Shown piece by piece: positions 42,690 to 50,796 of a DNA stretch of 64,000 nucleotides (its first letter is position 1; every line of letters starts with the position of its first letter). The translations under genes and the position numbers were made by a program. Location of the stretch: positions 1-64,000 of the forward strand of contig JASGFT010000001.1 in the NCBI GenBank assembly GCA_047605425.1, in the 5' to 3' direction. Under the pieces are notes generated by a model. That model saw only the letters and a list, made by a program, of their open reading frames with translations. It made no database searches and was not told the DNA's origin. This DNA is from JAKPAM01 sp047605425 (lineage in GTDB: Bacteria; Pseudomonadota; Gammaproteobacteria; Burkholderiales; Burkholderiaceae_E).

Positions 42690-43819
42690 CCGCCCGTTGC
42701 CATTGCACGCGCATCGGCCGGCTGATCGGCGGCCTGAACGGCCCGCAGACCCTGGGCCGCGGCCCGCTGTTCTGGTCCGGTTTCGTCGCCTGCGTCGTCA
42801 TGTTCGCGCTGTCGCCCTTGGTGCTCGGCCGCTTCCAGGTCATCAACCTGAGCAACTTCATGGTCTTCAGCCTGCTGGCGCTGAGCCTGTGCCTGATCTG
42901 GGGTTATGCCGGCATCCTGAGCCTAGGCCAGGCCTGCTTCATGGGGATCGGCGGCTACGCGTTCGGCATCGCCGCGATCAACCTGATCGGCGCGCACGGC
43001 AACACCGGCGTCGCCGTGCTGGTCGGGATCGCCGTGCCGATGGCCTTCGCCGCGCTGCTCGGCGCCGCGATGTTCTATGCGCGGCTCGAAGGGGTCTACG
43101 TCGCCATCCTGACGCTGGTGATCTCGCGCCTGCTGGAGACCTTCCTGCTGCAGACCGCCGACACCTCCTACCGGATCGGCGATGCGGCGCTCGGCGGCTC
43201 GAACGGCCTGCGCTCGCTGGCCGCCGGCGACGGCTCGCTGCCGAACCTGATCATCGGCGCCGGATCGTGGGCGATCGAGCTCGACGGTCGCGGTTACGGC
43301 TTCTTCTATCTGACGCTGGCCGTGCTGGTCGTCGTCTATCTGGGCCTGCGCTGGCTGGTCAATTCGAGCGCCGGCTATCTGCTGCTGGCGGTCCGCGAGG
43401 ATCCGCAGCGCACGGAAACCTTCGGCTACGACGTCCGACCCGTGCAACTGGCGGTGTTCTGCCTGTCGGCGGGCATCGCCGGCCTGGCCGGCGTGCTGTA
43501 CACGGCCTGGGGCACCTACATCCATCCGAGCGCGTTCGGCATCGCGACCAACATCCTGCCGGTCATCTGGGTCGGCGTCGCCGGACGCAAGGACCTGACC
43601 GCCGCGCTGGTCGGCGCGCTGATCCTGCAATGGCTGTCGCTGCAACTGGCCGCGCAGGGCGACTACGCGCCGGTCGTCATGGGCGCGATCCTGGTCGTCG
43701 CGATGATGATCGCCCCCGAAGGACTGCTGACGCAGACGCTGGCCCGGCTCGGCGCCCGTCGCCGCGCGCGAGGTCCGGATCCGGCGCCGGCAGCCCTGGG
43801 CGAGGCGGAACGAGCATGA
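42686..43819 (+). CDS. urtC: Urea ABC transporter permease UrtC
   Basis: A 377-aa LivM-type permease. LIWGYAGILSLGQACFMGIGGYAFGI is the family motif, and VREDPQRTETFGYDVRPVQLAVFCLSAGIAGLAGVLYTAWGTYIHP is typical of UrtC. It pairs with UrtB in the membrane. Both ends overlap neighbours (ATGA). The C-terminus is a short basic tail after the last helix. Confidence 0.94.
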   Translation: MTARCHCTRIGRLIGGLNGPQTLGRGPLFWSGFVACVVMFALSPLVLGRFQVINLSNFMVFSLLALSLCLIWGYAGILSLGQACFMGIGGYAFGIAAINLIGAHGNTGVAVLVGIAVPMAFAALLGAAMFYARLEGVYVAILTLVISRLLETFLLQTADTSYRIGDAALGGSNGLRSLAAGDGSLPNLIIGAGSWAIELDGRGYGFFYLTLAVLVVVYLGLRWLVNSSAGYLLLAVREDPQRTETFGYDVRPVQLAVFCLSAGIAGLAGVLYTAWGTYIHPSAFGIATNILPVIWVGVAGRKDLTAALVGALILQWLSLQLAAQGDYAPVVMGAILVVAMMIAPEGLLTQTLARLGARRRARGPDPAPAALGEAERA

Positions 43820-44643
43820 GGCACCCTGTATCGGCCACCGGGCGTTTCGAGCGCGGTTCGAAGGCTGCCATGCGAGGCGGGGTCGTGGGATCCGCGGCCG
43901 GGCCGGGCGCGACGCCGATGATCGAGGTCCGCGACCTGGTGCGCGCGTTCGGCGGCATCCGGGCGATCGACGGCCTGACGCTGGCGATCGCCGCCGGCGA
44001 ACTGCATTGCGTCGTCGGCCCCAACGGCGCCGGCAAGAGCACGTTCTTCAAGCTGCTGGTCGGCGCCGACCGGCCCACGTCCGGGCAGGTGCGGTTCCGG
44101 GGACGCGAAATCTCGCGGCTGCGGCCGTTCGAGCGCGCCCGCCTGGGCATCAGCATCAAGTTCCAGAACGTGCCGATCTACCAGGATCTGACGGTCGCCC
44201 AGAACCTGTTCGTTCCGCTGCGCCGTCATCTGCCCGCGTCGCGGATCGCCGAGGAGACCGATCGGCTGCTGGCGACCGTGCACCTGGCCGGCACCGCCGA
44301 GCGGCCCGCGCGCGACCTGTCGCACGGGCAGCAGCAATGGCTGTCGCTGTGCATGTCGCTGGCGGCGCGGCCGCGGCTGCTGCTGCTCGACGAGCCGGCC
44401 GCCGGCATGTCGCGCGAGGAGCGCGACGACACGGCCGCGATCATCCGGCGGCTCCATGCCGACGGCGTGACGATCGTCGTCATCGAGCACGACATGGCGT
44501 TCATCAGGCAGTTGGACGCTCGCGTCAGCGTGCTGCACCAAGGCCGGCTGTTCGCGCAAGGGTCGATGGACGAGATCGAACGCGACGAAGCCGTGCGCGA
44601 GATCTACCTGGGCAGGCCGGCGACGGCCGGAGAAGGACGATGA
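43816..44643 (+). CDS. urtD: Urea ABC transporter ATP-binding protein UrtD
   Basis: A 275-aa ATPase. Walker A is GPNGAGKST, the signature is DLSHGQQQWL (the LSHGQ form is characteristic of UrtD), and Walker B is LLLLDEPAAGMS. It powers urea uptake with UrtE. The ATG at 43816 overlaps urtC but gives a 34-residue N-terminal extension; an ATG at 43918 (MIEVRDLVRAFGG) would give the usual family start. Confidence 0.95.
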   Translation: MRHPVSATGRFERGSKAAMRGGVVGSAAGPGATPMIEVRDLVRAFGGIRAIDGLTLAIAAGELHCVVGPNGAGKSTFFKLLVGADRPTSGQVRFRGREISRLRPFERARLGISIKFQNVPIYQDLTVAQNLFVPLRRHLPASRIAEETDRLLATVHLAGTAERPARDLSHGQQQWLSLCMSLAARPRLLLLDEPAAGMSREERDDTAAIIRRLHADGVTIVVIEHDMAFIRQLDARVSVLHQGRLFAQGSMDEIERDEAVREIYLGRPATAGEGR

Positions 44644-45359
44644 AAGCGATTTCTCCGCTGCTGGGCGTCCATCACCTGGACGCCGGCTACGGCAAGGTGC
44701 GGATCCTGCGCGACGTGGCGCTCGAGGTCCGCGAGGGCGAGGTGCTGGCGATCATCGGCCGCAACGGCGTCGGCAAGACGACGTTGATGAAGACGCTGAT
44801 CGGCGCGGTCGGCGTCCAGCGCGGCGAGATCCGTTTCGACGACCAGCCGATCGGCGGCCTGCGTCCGCACGCGCGCGCCCGGCTCGGCATCGGCTACGTG
44901 CCGCAGGGACGCGGCATCTACGCGAAATTGTCGGTGGCCGAGAACCTGTACATGGGCCGGCGGATCGGCGACGGGCCGATCACCGACGCGCACTACGCGC
45001 GGATCCACGGCTTCTTCCCGATCCTGCGGGAGCGGCGCGCGCAGATGGCCGGCTCGATGAGCGGCGGCCAGCAGCAGCAGCTCGCGCTGGGCCGCGCGCT
45101 GCTGGGCAAACCGCGGCTGCTGCTGCTCGACGAGCCCTCCGAAGGCATCCAACCGAACATCGTCCACGACATGGGGGTACTGGTCAGGCGGCTGAGCCGC
45201 CAGGACCGGATGGCGGTCATCGTCGTCGAACAGAACCTGGACCTGATCCGCCTGATGGCCGATCGCTGTCTGGTCATCGATCACGGCGAAGTCATCGCCG
45301 AGCTCGATCCCGGGCGGTTGGCCGACCCCGGACTGGCCTCCCGTTACCTGGCGATCTGA
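44640..45359 (+). CDS. urtE: Urea ABC transporter ATP-binding protein UrtE
   Basis: A 239-aa ATPase. The motifs are GRNGVGKTTLMKTL (Walker A), MSGGQQQQLALGRALLGKP (signature), LLLLDEPSEGIQPNIV (Walker B; EGIQP is the UrtE hallmark) and VEQNLDLIRLMADRCLVI. The ATG at 44640 overlaps urtD. The urease genes start 62 bases on, so transport and hydrolysis are probably on one transcript. Confidence 0.95.
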   Translation: MKAISPLLGVHHLDAGYGKVRILRDVALEVREGEVLAIIGRNGVGKTTLMKTLIGAVGVQRGEIRFDDQPIGGLRPHARARLGIGYVPQGRGIYAKLSVAENLYMGRRIGDGPITDAHYARIHGFFPILRERRAQMAGSMSGGQQQQLALGRALLGKPRLLLLDEPSEGIQPNIVHDMGVLVRRLSRQDRMAVIVVEQNLDLIRLMADRCLVIDHGEVIAELDPGRLADPGLASRYLAI

Positions 45360-45420
45360 CCGGCACCGATGCCGCGGCGATCGCTTTCCTCATGACGCCC
45401 CCGAGCAAGGACGAGATCCC

Positions 45421-46308
45421 ATGCGCCTGACGATCCGAGAAGAAGAACGCATCCAGATCTGGACGATCGCCGAGATGTCGCGCCGCCGGCTGGCGCGCGG
45501 CATCCGGCTCAACTATCCGGAGGCGGTCGCGCTGATCTGCGACGAGATCATGGAACGGGCCTGCGAGGGCTCGGTCGAGATGCTGGTCGACCTGATGGCT
45601 TACGGCAGCACGATCCTGCACAAGGAACACGTGATGGAAGGCGTGCCCGAGATCCTGAACATGGTGCAGGTCGAGGCCGTGTTCCGCGACGGCACCAAGC
45701 TGGTGACGGTCATGCACCCGGTGCGCGAGTCCGGCAAGGGCGCGCGGCCCGAAACCTGGCAGTCGCCGGCGGAGCCGACCTCGATCGTCGCGGCCGAGGC
45801 GTTCCACGTCGGCGAGCCGTCGACGGTCGGCCGCATCGATTTCGCGCCCGAGCCCGTCGAGATCAACGCCGGACGCGAAACGATCGAACTGGTGATCACG
45901 AACATCGGTGACCGCCCGATCCAGGTCGGCGCGCACTACCACCTGGTCGAGGTCAACAAGGCGCTCGCCTTCGACCGCGAAGCCGCATTCGGCTACCGGC
46001 TCGACATCCCGAGCGGCTCGGCGGTGCGCTTCGAACCCGGGCAGAGCCGCAAGTGCCGGTTGACCCGTTTCGCCGGCGCGCAGGTGTCGATGGGGATGAA
46101 CGACATCACCAACGGCTCGATGCGCAACGAATCGACGCGCAGGCTCGCGATGAAGCGGCTGCGCGAGCACGACTACGCGTTCGCCGACGACACGGTCGAC
46201 AACGCGCCCCGGCCCGACATCGTCTACGCGACCCAGCCGCCGGCCGCCCTCGAAGACGACGACGGCGATCGCCCGGCCGGCCCGGGCCGGCGCGCGAAGA
46301 AACCCTGA
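45421..46308 (+). CDS. ureAB: Urease gamma-beta fusion subunit (UreAB)
   Basis: A 295-aa fusion of the two small urease subunits. Residues 1-100 are gamma-like (RLNYPEAVALICDEIMERACEG, YGSTILHKEHVMEGVPEIL, VFRDGTKLVTVMHPV). About 148-220 are beta-like (INAGRETIELVITNIGDRPIQVGAHYHLVEVN, SAVRFEPGQ). The C-terminal 65 residues form an extra tail, ending acidic then basic. In most proteobacteria ureA and ureB are separate genes; fusions are known in Helicobacter and some other groups. It assembles with UreC into the (alpha-beta-gamma)3 enzyme. Confidence 0.92.
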   Translation: MRLTIREEERIQIWTIAEMSRRRLARGIRLNYPEAVALICDEIMERACEGSVEMLVDLMAYGSTILHKEHVMEGVPEILNMVQVEAVFRDGTKLVTVMHPVRESGKGARPETWQSPAEPTSIVAAEAFHVGEPSTVGRIDFAPEPVEINAGRETIELVITNIGDRPIQVGAHYHLVEVNKALAFDREAAFGYRLDIPSGSAVRFEPGQSRKCRLTRFAGAQVSMGMNDITNGSMRNESTRRLAMKRLREHDYAFADDTVDNAPRPDIVYATQPPAALEDDDGDRPAGPGRRAKKP

Positions 46309-46360
46309 TCGGCAGCGCCGTTCCCGCCGCACTGCCCGCCTTCCCTGAGGATTGACACGC

Positions 46361-48067
46361 ATGAGCATGAAGATTCCGCGCGCCGACTACGCGGCGCAGT
46401 ACGGCCCGACGACGGGCGACAAGGTCTACCTGGCCGATACCGGCCTGGTCGCGAAGATCGAGCGCGACTTCACCACCTACGGCGACGAACTGGTCTTCGG
46501 CGGCGGCAAGACGATCCGCGACGGCATGGGCCAGTGCTCGCGCTTCAAGCGCAGCGACGGCGCGCTGGACATGGTGCTGACCAACGCGATCATCATCGAT
46601 CCGGTGCTGGGCGTGGTCAAAGGCGACATCGGCGTGCTCGACGGCAGGATCGTCGGCGTCGGCAAGGCCGGCAATCCGGACACGATGAACATCACGCCCG
46701 GACTGATCGTCGGGCCGAACACCGACATCCTCTCGCTGGAGGGACGGATCGTCACGCCGGGCCTGATCGACATCCATCCGCACTTCGACTCGGTCCAGCA
46801 ACTGTACGAATACCAGAGCGCCGGCGTGACCACGGTGATCGGCGGCGGATCGGGACCGAAGACCGTCGGCATCGAATGTCCGGGCGCGTGGAACCTGCAG
46901 CGGATGCTCGAGGCGATGGCCGACATTCCGCTGAATTTCGGCAACTTCGGCAAAGGCAACTCGTCGGATCCGAATTCGCTGATCGAGCAGGTGCTCGGCG
47001 GAGCCACCGGTTTGAAACTGCACGAGGACTGGTCGTCGTCGCCGTCGGCGATCCGCAACGCGATGGCGATCGCCGACCAGTTCGACTTCCAGGTCCAGAT
47101 CCACGCCGACACGCTGAACGAGACCGGCTACTACGAAGACACGATGGAAGCGATCGCCGGACGCGTGATGCACATGTATCACTGCGAAGGCGCCGGCGGC
47201 GGCAACGCGCCCGACATCATGCGCTGCGTCGGCGAGGCCAACATCCTGCCGAGTTCGACCAATCCGACCAATCCGTTCTCGATCAACACTTATGACGAGG
47301 AGATCGACATGCTGATCACCTGTCATAACCTGAACAAGTCGGTGCCCACCGACATGGCGTTCATCCAGGGGCGCGCGCGCGCCGAGACGATGCGCGCCGA
47401 GGACGTGCTGCACGACGTCGGCGCGATCAGCATGATCGGCTCGGACAGCCAGGGCGTCGGCCGCGCGGCCGAGAGCGCGCAACGCTCGTTCCAGCTCGCC
47501 GCCGCGAACAAGGTCCGCTTCGGACGCCTGTCGGAGGACGGCCCGGACAGCGACAACTTCCGCATCAAGCGCTACCTGGCCAAGGTCACGATCAATCCGG
47601 CGATCACGTTCGGCGTCGACGGCTACGTCGGATCGATCGCGGCGGGCAAGATCGCCGACATCGTCGTCTGGCGGCCCGACCTGTTCATCGCCAAACCGGA
47701 GCTGATCCTGAAGGGCGGCTTCATCTCCTGGGCCGCGATGGGCTCGCCGGCGGCCTCGCTGATGACCTGCGAGCCGCTGAAGTACCGCCCGCAGTACGGT
47801 CACCACGGCCGCAATCCGCGCCGCACGGCGTTCTCGTTCGTCACGCAGGCGGCGATCGACGGCGGCTTGGCCAACCGGATCGAATGCCAGCCCTTGCTGC
47901 CCGTGCGTCGCTGCCGGTCGATCTCCAAACGCGACATGGTGCACAACGACGCGCTGCCGCGGATCGACATCGACCCCGAGACGTACAACGTCTACATGGA
48001 CGGCCAGCGGATCACCGTGCAGCCCGCCCGGACCCTTCCGCTGACGCAGCTCTATTACCTGCGCTGA
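46361..48067 (+). CDS. ureC: Urease alpha subunit UreC
   Basis: A 568-aa catalytic subunit hydrolysing urea to ammonia and carbamate at a two-nickel site. Counterparts of all metal and catalytic residues of Klebsiella urease can be found: His139 and His141 (in IHPH), carbamylated Lys219 (GLKLHEDW), His248 (IHADTLNE), His274 (YHCEGAGGG), the Cys-His of the flap (TCHNLN), Arg (QGRARAET) and Asp in GSDSQG. Some flanking positions differ from common ureases (HPH for HIH, GGGN for GGGH, SDSQGVG for SDSQAMG). Start at the ATG at 46361 with GAGG ten bases upstream. Confidence 0.95.
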   Translation: MSMKIPRADYAAQYGPTTGDKVYLADTGLVAKIERDFTTYGDELVFGGGKTIRDGMGQCSRFKRSDGALDMVLTNAIIIDPVLGVVKGDIGVLDGRIVGVGKAGNPDTMNITPGLIVGPNTDILSLEGRIVTPGLIDIHPHFDSVQQLYEYQSAGVTTVIGGGSGPKTVGIECPGAWNLQRMLEAMADIPLNFGNFGKGNSSDPNSLIEQVLGGATGLKLHEDWSSSPSAIRNAMAIADQFDFQVQIHADTLNETGYYEDTMEAIAGRVMHMYHCEGAGGGNAPDIMRCVGEANILPSSTNPTNPFSINTYDEEIDMLITCHNLNKSVPTDMAFIQGRARAETMRAEDVLHDVGAISMIGSDSQGVGRAAESAQRSFQLAAANKVRFGRLSEDGPDSDNFRIKRYLAKVTINPAITFGVDGYVGSIAAGKIADIVVWRPDLFIAKPELILKGGFISWAAMGSPAASLMTCEPLKYRPQYGHHGRNPRRTAFSFVTQAAIDGGLANRIECQPLLPVRRCRSISKRDMVHNDALPRIDIDPETYNVYMDGQRITVQPARTLPLTQLYYLR

Positions 48068-48094
48068 GCGCGGCCCGGTGACCGAGGAGATTCG

Positions 48095-48598
48095 ATGATC
48101 ATCGACAGGATCGTCGGCAAGTTCGCCGACCTGCAATCGCGGATCACGGCGGTGGACCCCGTCGAGCTGCCCGCCGACAAGCGCCAGAGCCCGCACTGGC
48201 GCGCGCGATCCCGCGACGGCCGTTCGCTGGCGGTCTCGCTGCCGCGCGGCGACGAGCTGTTCGAGGGCGACGTGCTGCTGATCGACGGCGGCACGGCCGT
48301 CGTCGTGGCCGCCGCGCCCGAGGACCTGCTCGAGGTGATGCCCGGATCGCCGCGCCAATGGGGCATCGCCGCCTACCAGTTGGGCAACCTGCACCGCGAG
48401 CTGCGCTTCCTGGCGGACTCGATGCTGACGCCGTACGACGCGATCGCCGAAGCCGTGCTCCGCCAGGCCGGCATCGCCTGCCGCCGCGCCACGCGCGCCT
48501 TCACCGGCGAGCGGTTCGGTGCGCACGGCGCCGCGCACGCCGACGGGCACGGCCACGGGCACCGACACGAGCACGGACATGACCACCACCATCGCTGA
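48095..48598 (+). CDS. ureE: Urease accessory protein UreE
   Basis: A 167-aa nickel metallochaperone. The middle part has the UreE pattern (GDELFEGDVLLIDGGTAVVVAAAPEDLLEVMP, AYQLGNLHRELRFL). The C-terminal 24 residues contain 11 His, a nickel-storing tail as in Klebsiella UreE. The ATG at 48095 follows a GAGGAG-like ribosome site. Its last 20 bases overlap the ureF start. Confidence 0.93.
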   Translation: MIIDRIVGKFADLQSRITAVDPVELPADKRQSPHWRARSRDGRSLAVSLPRGDELFEGDVLLIDGGTAVVVAAAPEDLLEVMPGSPRQWGIAAYQLGNLHRELRFLADSMLTPYDAIAEAVLRQAGIACRRATRAFTGERFGAHGAAHADGHGHGHRHEHGHDHHHR

Positions 48599-49283
48599 CG
48601 ACAACGGCCTGATGTTCGTGCTGCAGGCCGCGACCGCGTCGTTCCCGACCGGTGCGTTCAGCCATTCATACGGTTTCGAGACGCTGATCAGCCTGGGCGG
48701 CATCACCGACGCGGACGGACTCGGCCGCGAGGCGGCGCGCTGGCTCCGCCATGGCCTCGCGCCGGCCGACGCGGCGGGCGTCGCGCTCGCGCACGAAGCG
48801 GCGCTGGCCGGCGATGCGCGAGAGCTCGCGCGGATCGACGAGACGCTGCATGCGCTGAAGCTGACGCGCGAGACCCGCGAGGCGAGCCTGTCGACCGGCG
48901 GCGCGTTCCTGGCGGCGATCCTCGATGCGCTGCCGGGCCCGCGCGCCGCCGCGTTCAAGCGGCAGATCGACGACGGCCGGTGCGCGGGCCACTACGCGAC
49001 GGCGTTCGGCGTCGCGACGGCCGACGCCGGCGTCGAGCGGCGGACCGCCGTGATCAGCTTCCTGCACGGCAGCCTGAGCAGCCTGATCGGCGTGGCGGCG
49101 CGGATCATCCCGCTCGGGCAGATCGCCGTCCAACGCCTGCTCGCGCAGGCGCGGCCGCAGGTGCTGACCTGCGCCGACGTCGCGCTGCGAACCCCGCTCG
49201 ACGAACTGGCGACCGCGACGGCCGGCCTGGACGTCGCGTCGATGGCGCACGAGCGCCTGTACACCCGCCTGTGCATTTCCTGA
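48579..49283 (+). CDS. ureF: Urease accessory protein UreF
   Basis: A 234-aa all-helical protein that joins UreD and UreG in the activation complex. LLFVLQAAT-like start with ASFPTGAFSHSYGFETLI, and LSSLIGVAARIIPLGQIAVQRLL are the usual motifs. The ATG at 48579 lies inside the His tail of ureE; a second ATG at 48612 would remove the first 11 residues. Followed by ureG after a short gap. Confidence 0.93.
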   Translation: MTTTIADDNGLMFVLQAATASFPTGAFSHSYGFETLISLGGITDADGLGREAARWLRHGLAPADAAGVALAHEAALAGDARELARIDETLHALKLTRETREASLSTGGAFLAAILDALPGPRAAAFKRQIDDGRCAGHYATAFGVATADAGVERRTAVISFLHGSLSSLIGVAARIIPLGQIAVQRLLAQARPQVLTCADVALRTPLDELATATAGLDVASMAHERLYTRLCIS

Positions 49284-49300
49284 ACTCGAGGAGCCCCACG

Positions 49301-49918
49301 ATGAGAAAACCCGTTCGCCTCGGCATCGGCGGCCCGGTCGGATCCGGCAAGACCGCGCTGACCGACAAGCTGTGCCGCGAGTTCTCCCGGCGTTATTCGG
49401 TCGCCGCGATCACCAACGACATCTTCACGAAGGAAGACGCCGAGTTCCTGACCCGCAACGAGTCGCTGCCGCCGGACCGGATCCTGGGCGTCGAAACCGG
49501 CGGCTGCCCGCACACGGCGATCCGCGAGGACTGCTCGATGAACCTGCACGCCGTCGGCGAGGTCTCGCGCAGGCACCCGGACCTGGACATCATCTTCATC
49601 GAAAGCGGCGGCGACAACCTGGCGGCGACCTTCAGCCCCGACCTCGTCGATGCCCACATCTACGTGATCGACGTCTCCGGCGGCGAGAAGATCCCGCGCA
49701 AGGGCGGCCCCGGCATCACGAAGTCGGACCTGATGGTCATCAACAAGATCGACCTGGCCGGCCTGGTCGGCGCCAGCCTCGACGTGATGGACCGCGACGC
49801 CCGTCGGATGCGCGGCGATCGCCCGTTCCTGTTCACGTGCATCAAGGACGGCCGCGGCCTGCAGGACGTGTTCGACTGGGTCGAGTCGCAGGCGCTGCTG
49901 GCCGCCGAACCGCGGTGA
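49301..49918 (+). CDS. ureG: Urease accessory GTPase UreG
   Basis: A 205-aa SIMIBI-class GTPase that provides energy for nickel insertion. GGPVGSGKTALTD is the P-loop, ETGGCPHTAIREDCSMN the metal-binding CPH motif, ESGGDNLAATFSP and NKIDLA (G4) follow. GAGGAG lies eight bases before the ATG at 49301. Its stop overlaps ureD. Confidence 0.97.
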   Translation: MRKPVRLGIGGPVGSGKTALTDKLCREFSRRYSVAAITNDIFTKEDAEFLTRNESLPPDRILGVETGGCPHTAIREDCSMNLHAVGEVSRRHPDLDIIFIESGGDNLAATFSPDLVDAHIYVIDVSGGEKIPRKGGPGITKSDLMVINKIDLAGLVGASLDVMDRDARRMRGDRPFLFTCIKDGRGLQDVFDWVESQALLAAEPR

Positions 49919-50784
49919 ACGCGACGATGGCGTTCGCGCAGCCCGACCCCGGCTGGGTGATCGGCAAGCATGCGCTGCTGTGCGTGAACGCGCTGCGCCG
50001 CGAAGGGCGCACGCACCTGGACGTCGTGCGGCGCAGGATTCCGTTCCAATGGCAGGGCTATCAATACCAGGACCGCGACGACCAGCCGTACCTGCAATTG
50101 CACAACTCGAACGGCGGTTACGTCGAAGGCGATGCCGCGCTGCTGCAGATCGACGTGCAGCCGGGCGCGCGGATGCTGCTGACGACGACCGGCGCGACCC
50201 GGTTCTATCACTGCCGCCAGGGCGGCGAGAGCCGCGAGTCGATCGAGGTGCGGATCGGCCCGGGCGCGCTGTTCGAGTTCCTGCCCGACGAGATGATCCC
50301 GTATGCCGACACTTGCGCGATCCGGTCGGCTCGCTTCGATCTGGCGCCGGACGCCCGCCTGTTCGTCAGCGACACGATCAGCGCCGGGCGCATCCACTAC
50401 CGGGGCGGCGAGCTGTTCGCGTTCCGCGCGCTGCGCGCCGAGCTGGCGATCCGGGTCGACGGCCGGCTGCAACTGCTGGACCGGCAATTCAGCACGACGC
50501 CCGGGCAGGTACGGGCGCTTCGCGAGCTATGGGCCGGCTACCGGCACCTGACGACGATCGCGATGCATGCGCCGCAATGGCCGCGGGACCTGCCCGACCG
50601 CCTGCAGGCGGTGCTCGCCGCCCATCCGCACGCATGGTCCGGCGTCACGCGGATCGGCTCGCTGATCGTCCTGCGCCTGCTGACGCGCGACGCCTGGCAC
50701 GCGCAGCAACTGGTGTTCAGGATCTGGCGGTGCGCGCGCCCGGACCTCGCGGGCAAGCCCGCGCGCGTGATCTGGAAGAGCTGA
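49915..50784 (+). CDS. ureD: Urease accessory protein UreD (UreH)
   Basis: A 289-aa accessory protein, the scaffold that binds apo-urease for UreF-UreG. Patterns include LTTTGATRFYHCRQGG, FLPDEMIPYADT and FRALRAELAIRVDGRLQLLDRQ. The GTG at 49915 overlaps the ureG stop (GTGA); the ATG at 49927 is an alternative. In many proteobacteria ureD comes first in the operon; here it is last. It is convergent with the SpoVR gene. Confidence 0.92.
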   Translation: MNATMAFAQPDPGWVIGKHALLCVNALRREGRTHLDVVRRRIPFQWQGYQYQDRDDQPYLQLHNSNGGYVEGDAALLQIDVQPGARMLLTTTGATRFYHCRQGGESRESIEVRIGPGALFEFLPDEMIPYADTCAIRSARFDLAPDARLFVSDTISAGRIHYRGGELFAFRALRAELAIRVDGRLQLLDRQFSTTPGQVRALRELWAGYRHLTTIAMHAPQWPRDLPDRLQAVLAAHPHAWSGVTRIGSLIVLRLLTRDAWHAQQLVFRIWRCARPDLAGKPARVIWKS

Positions 50785-50796
50785 ACCCGGCGGCGT

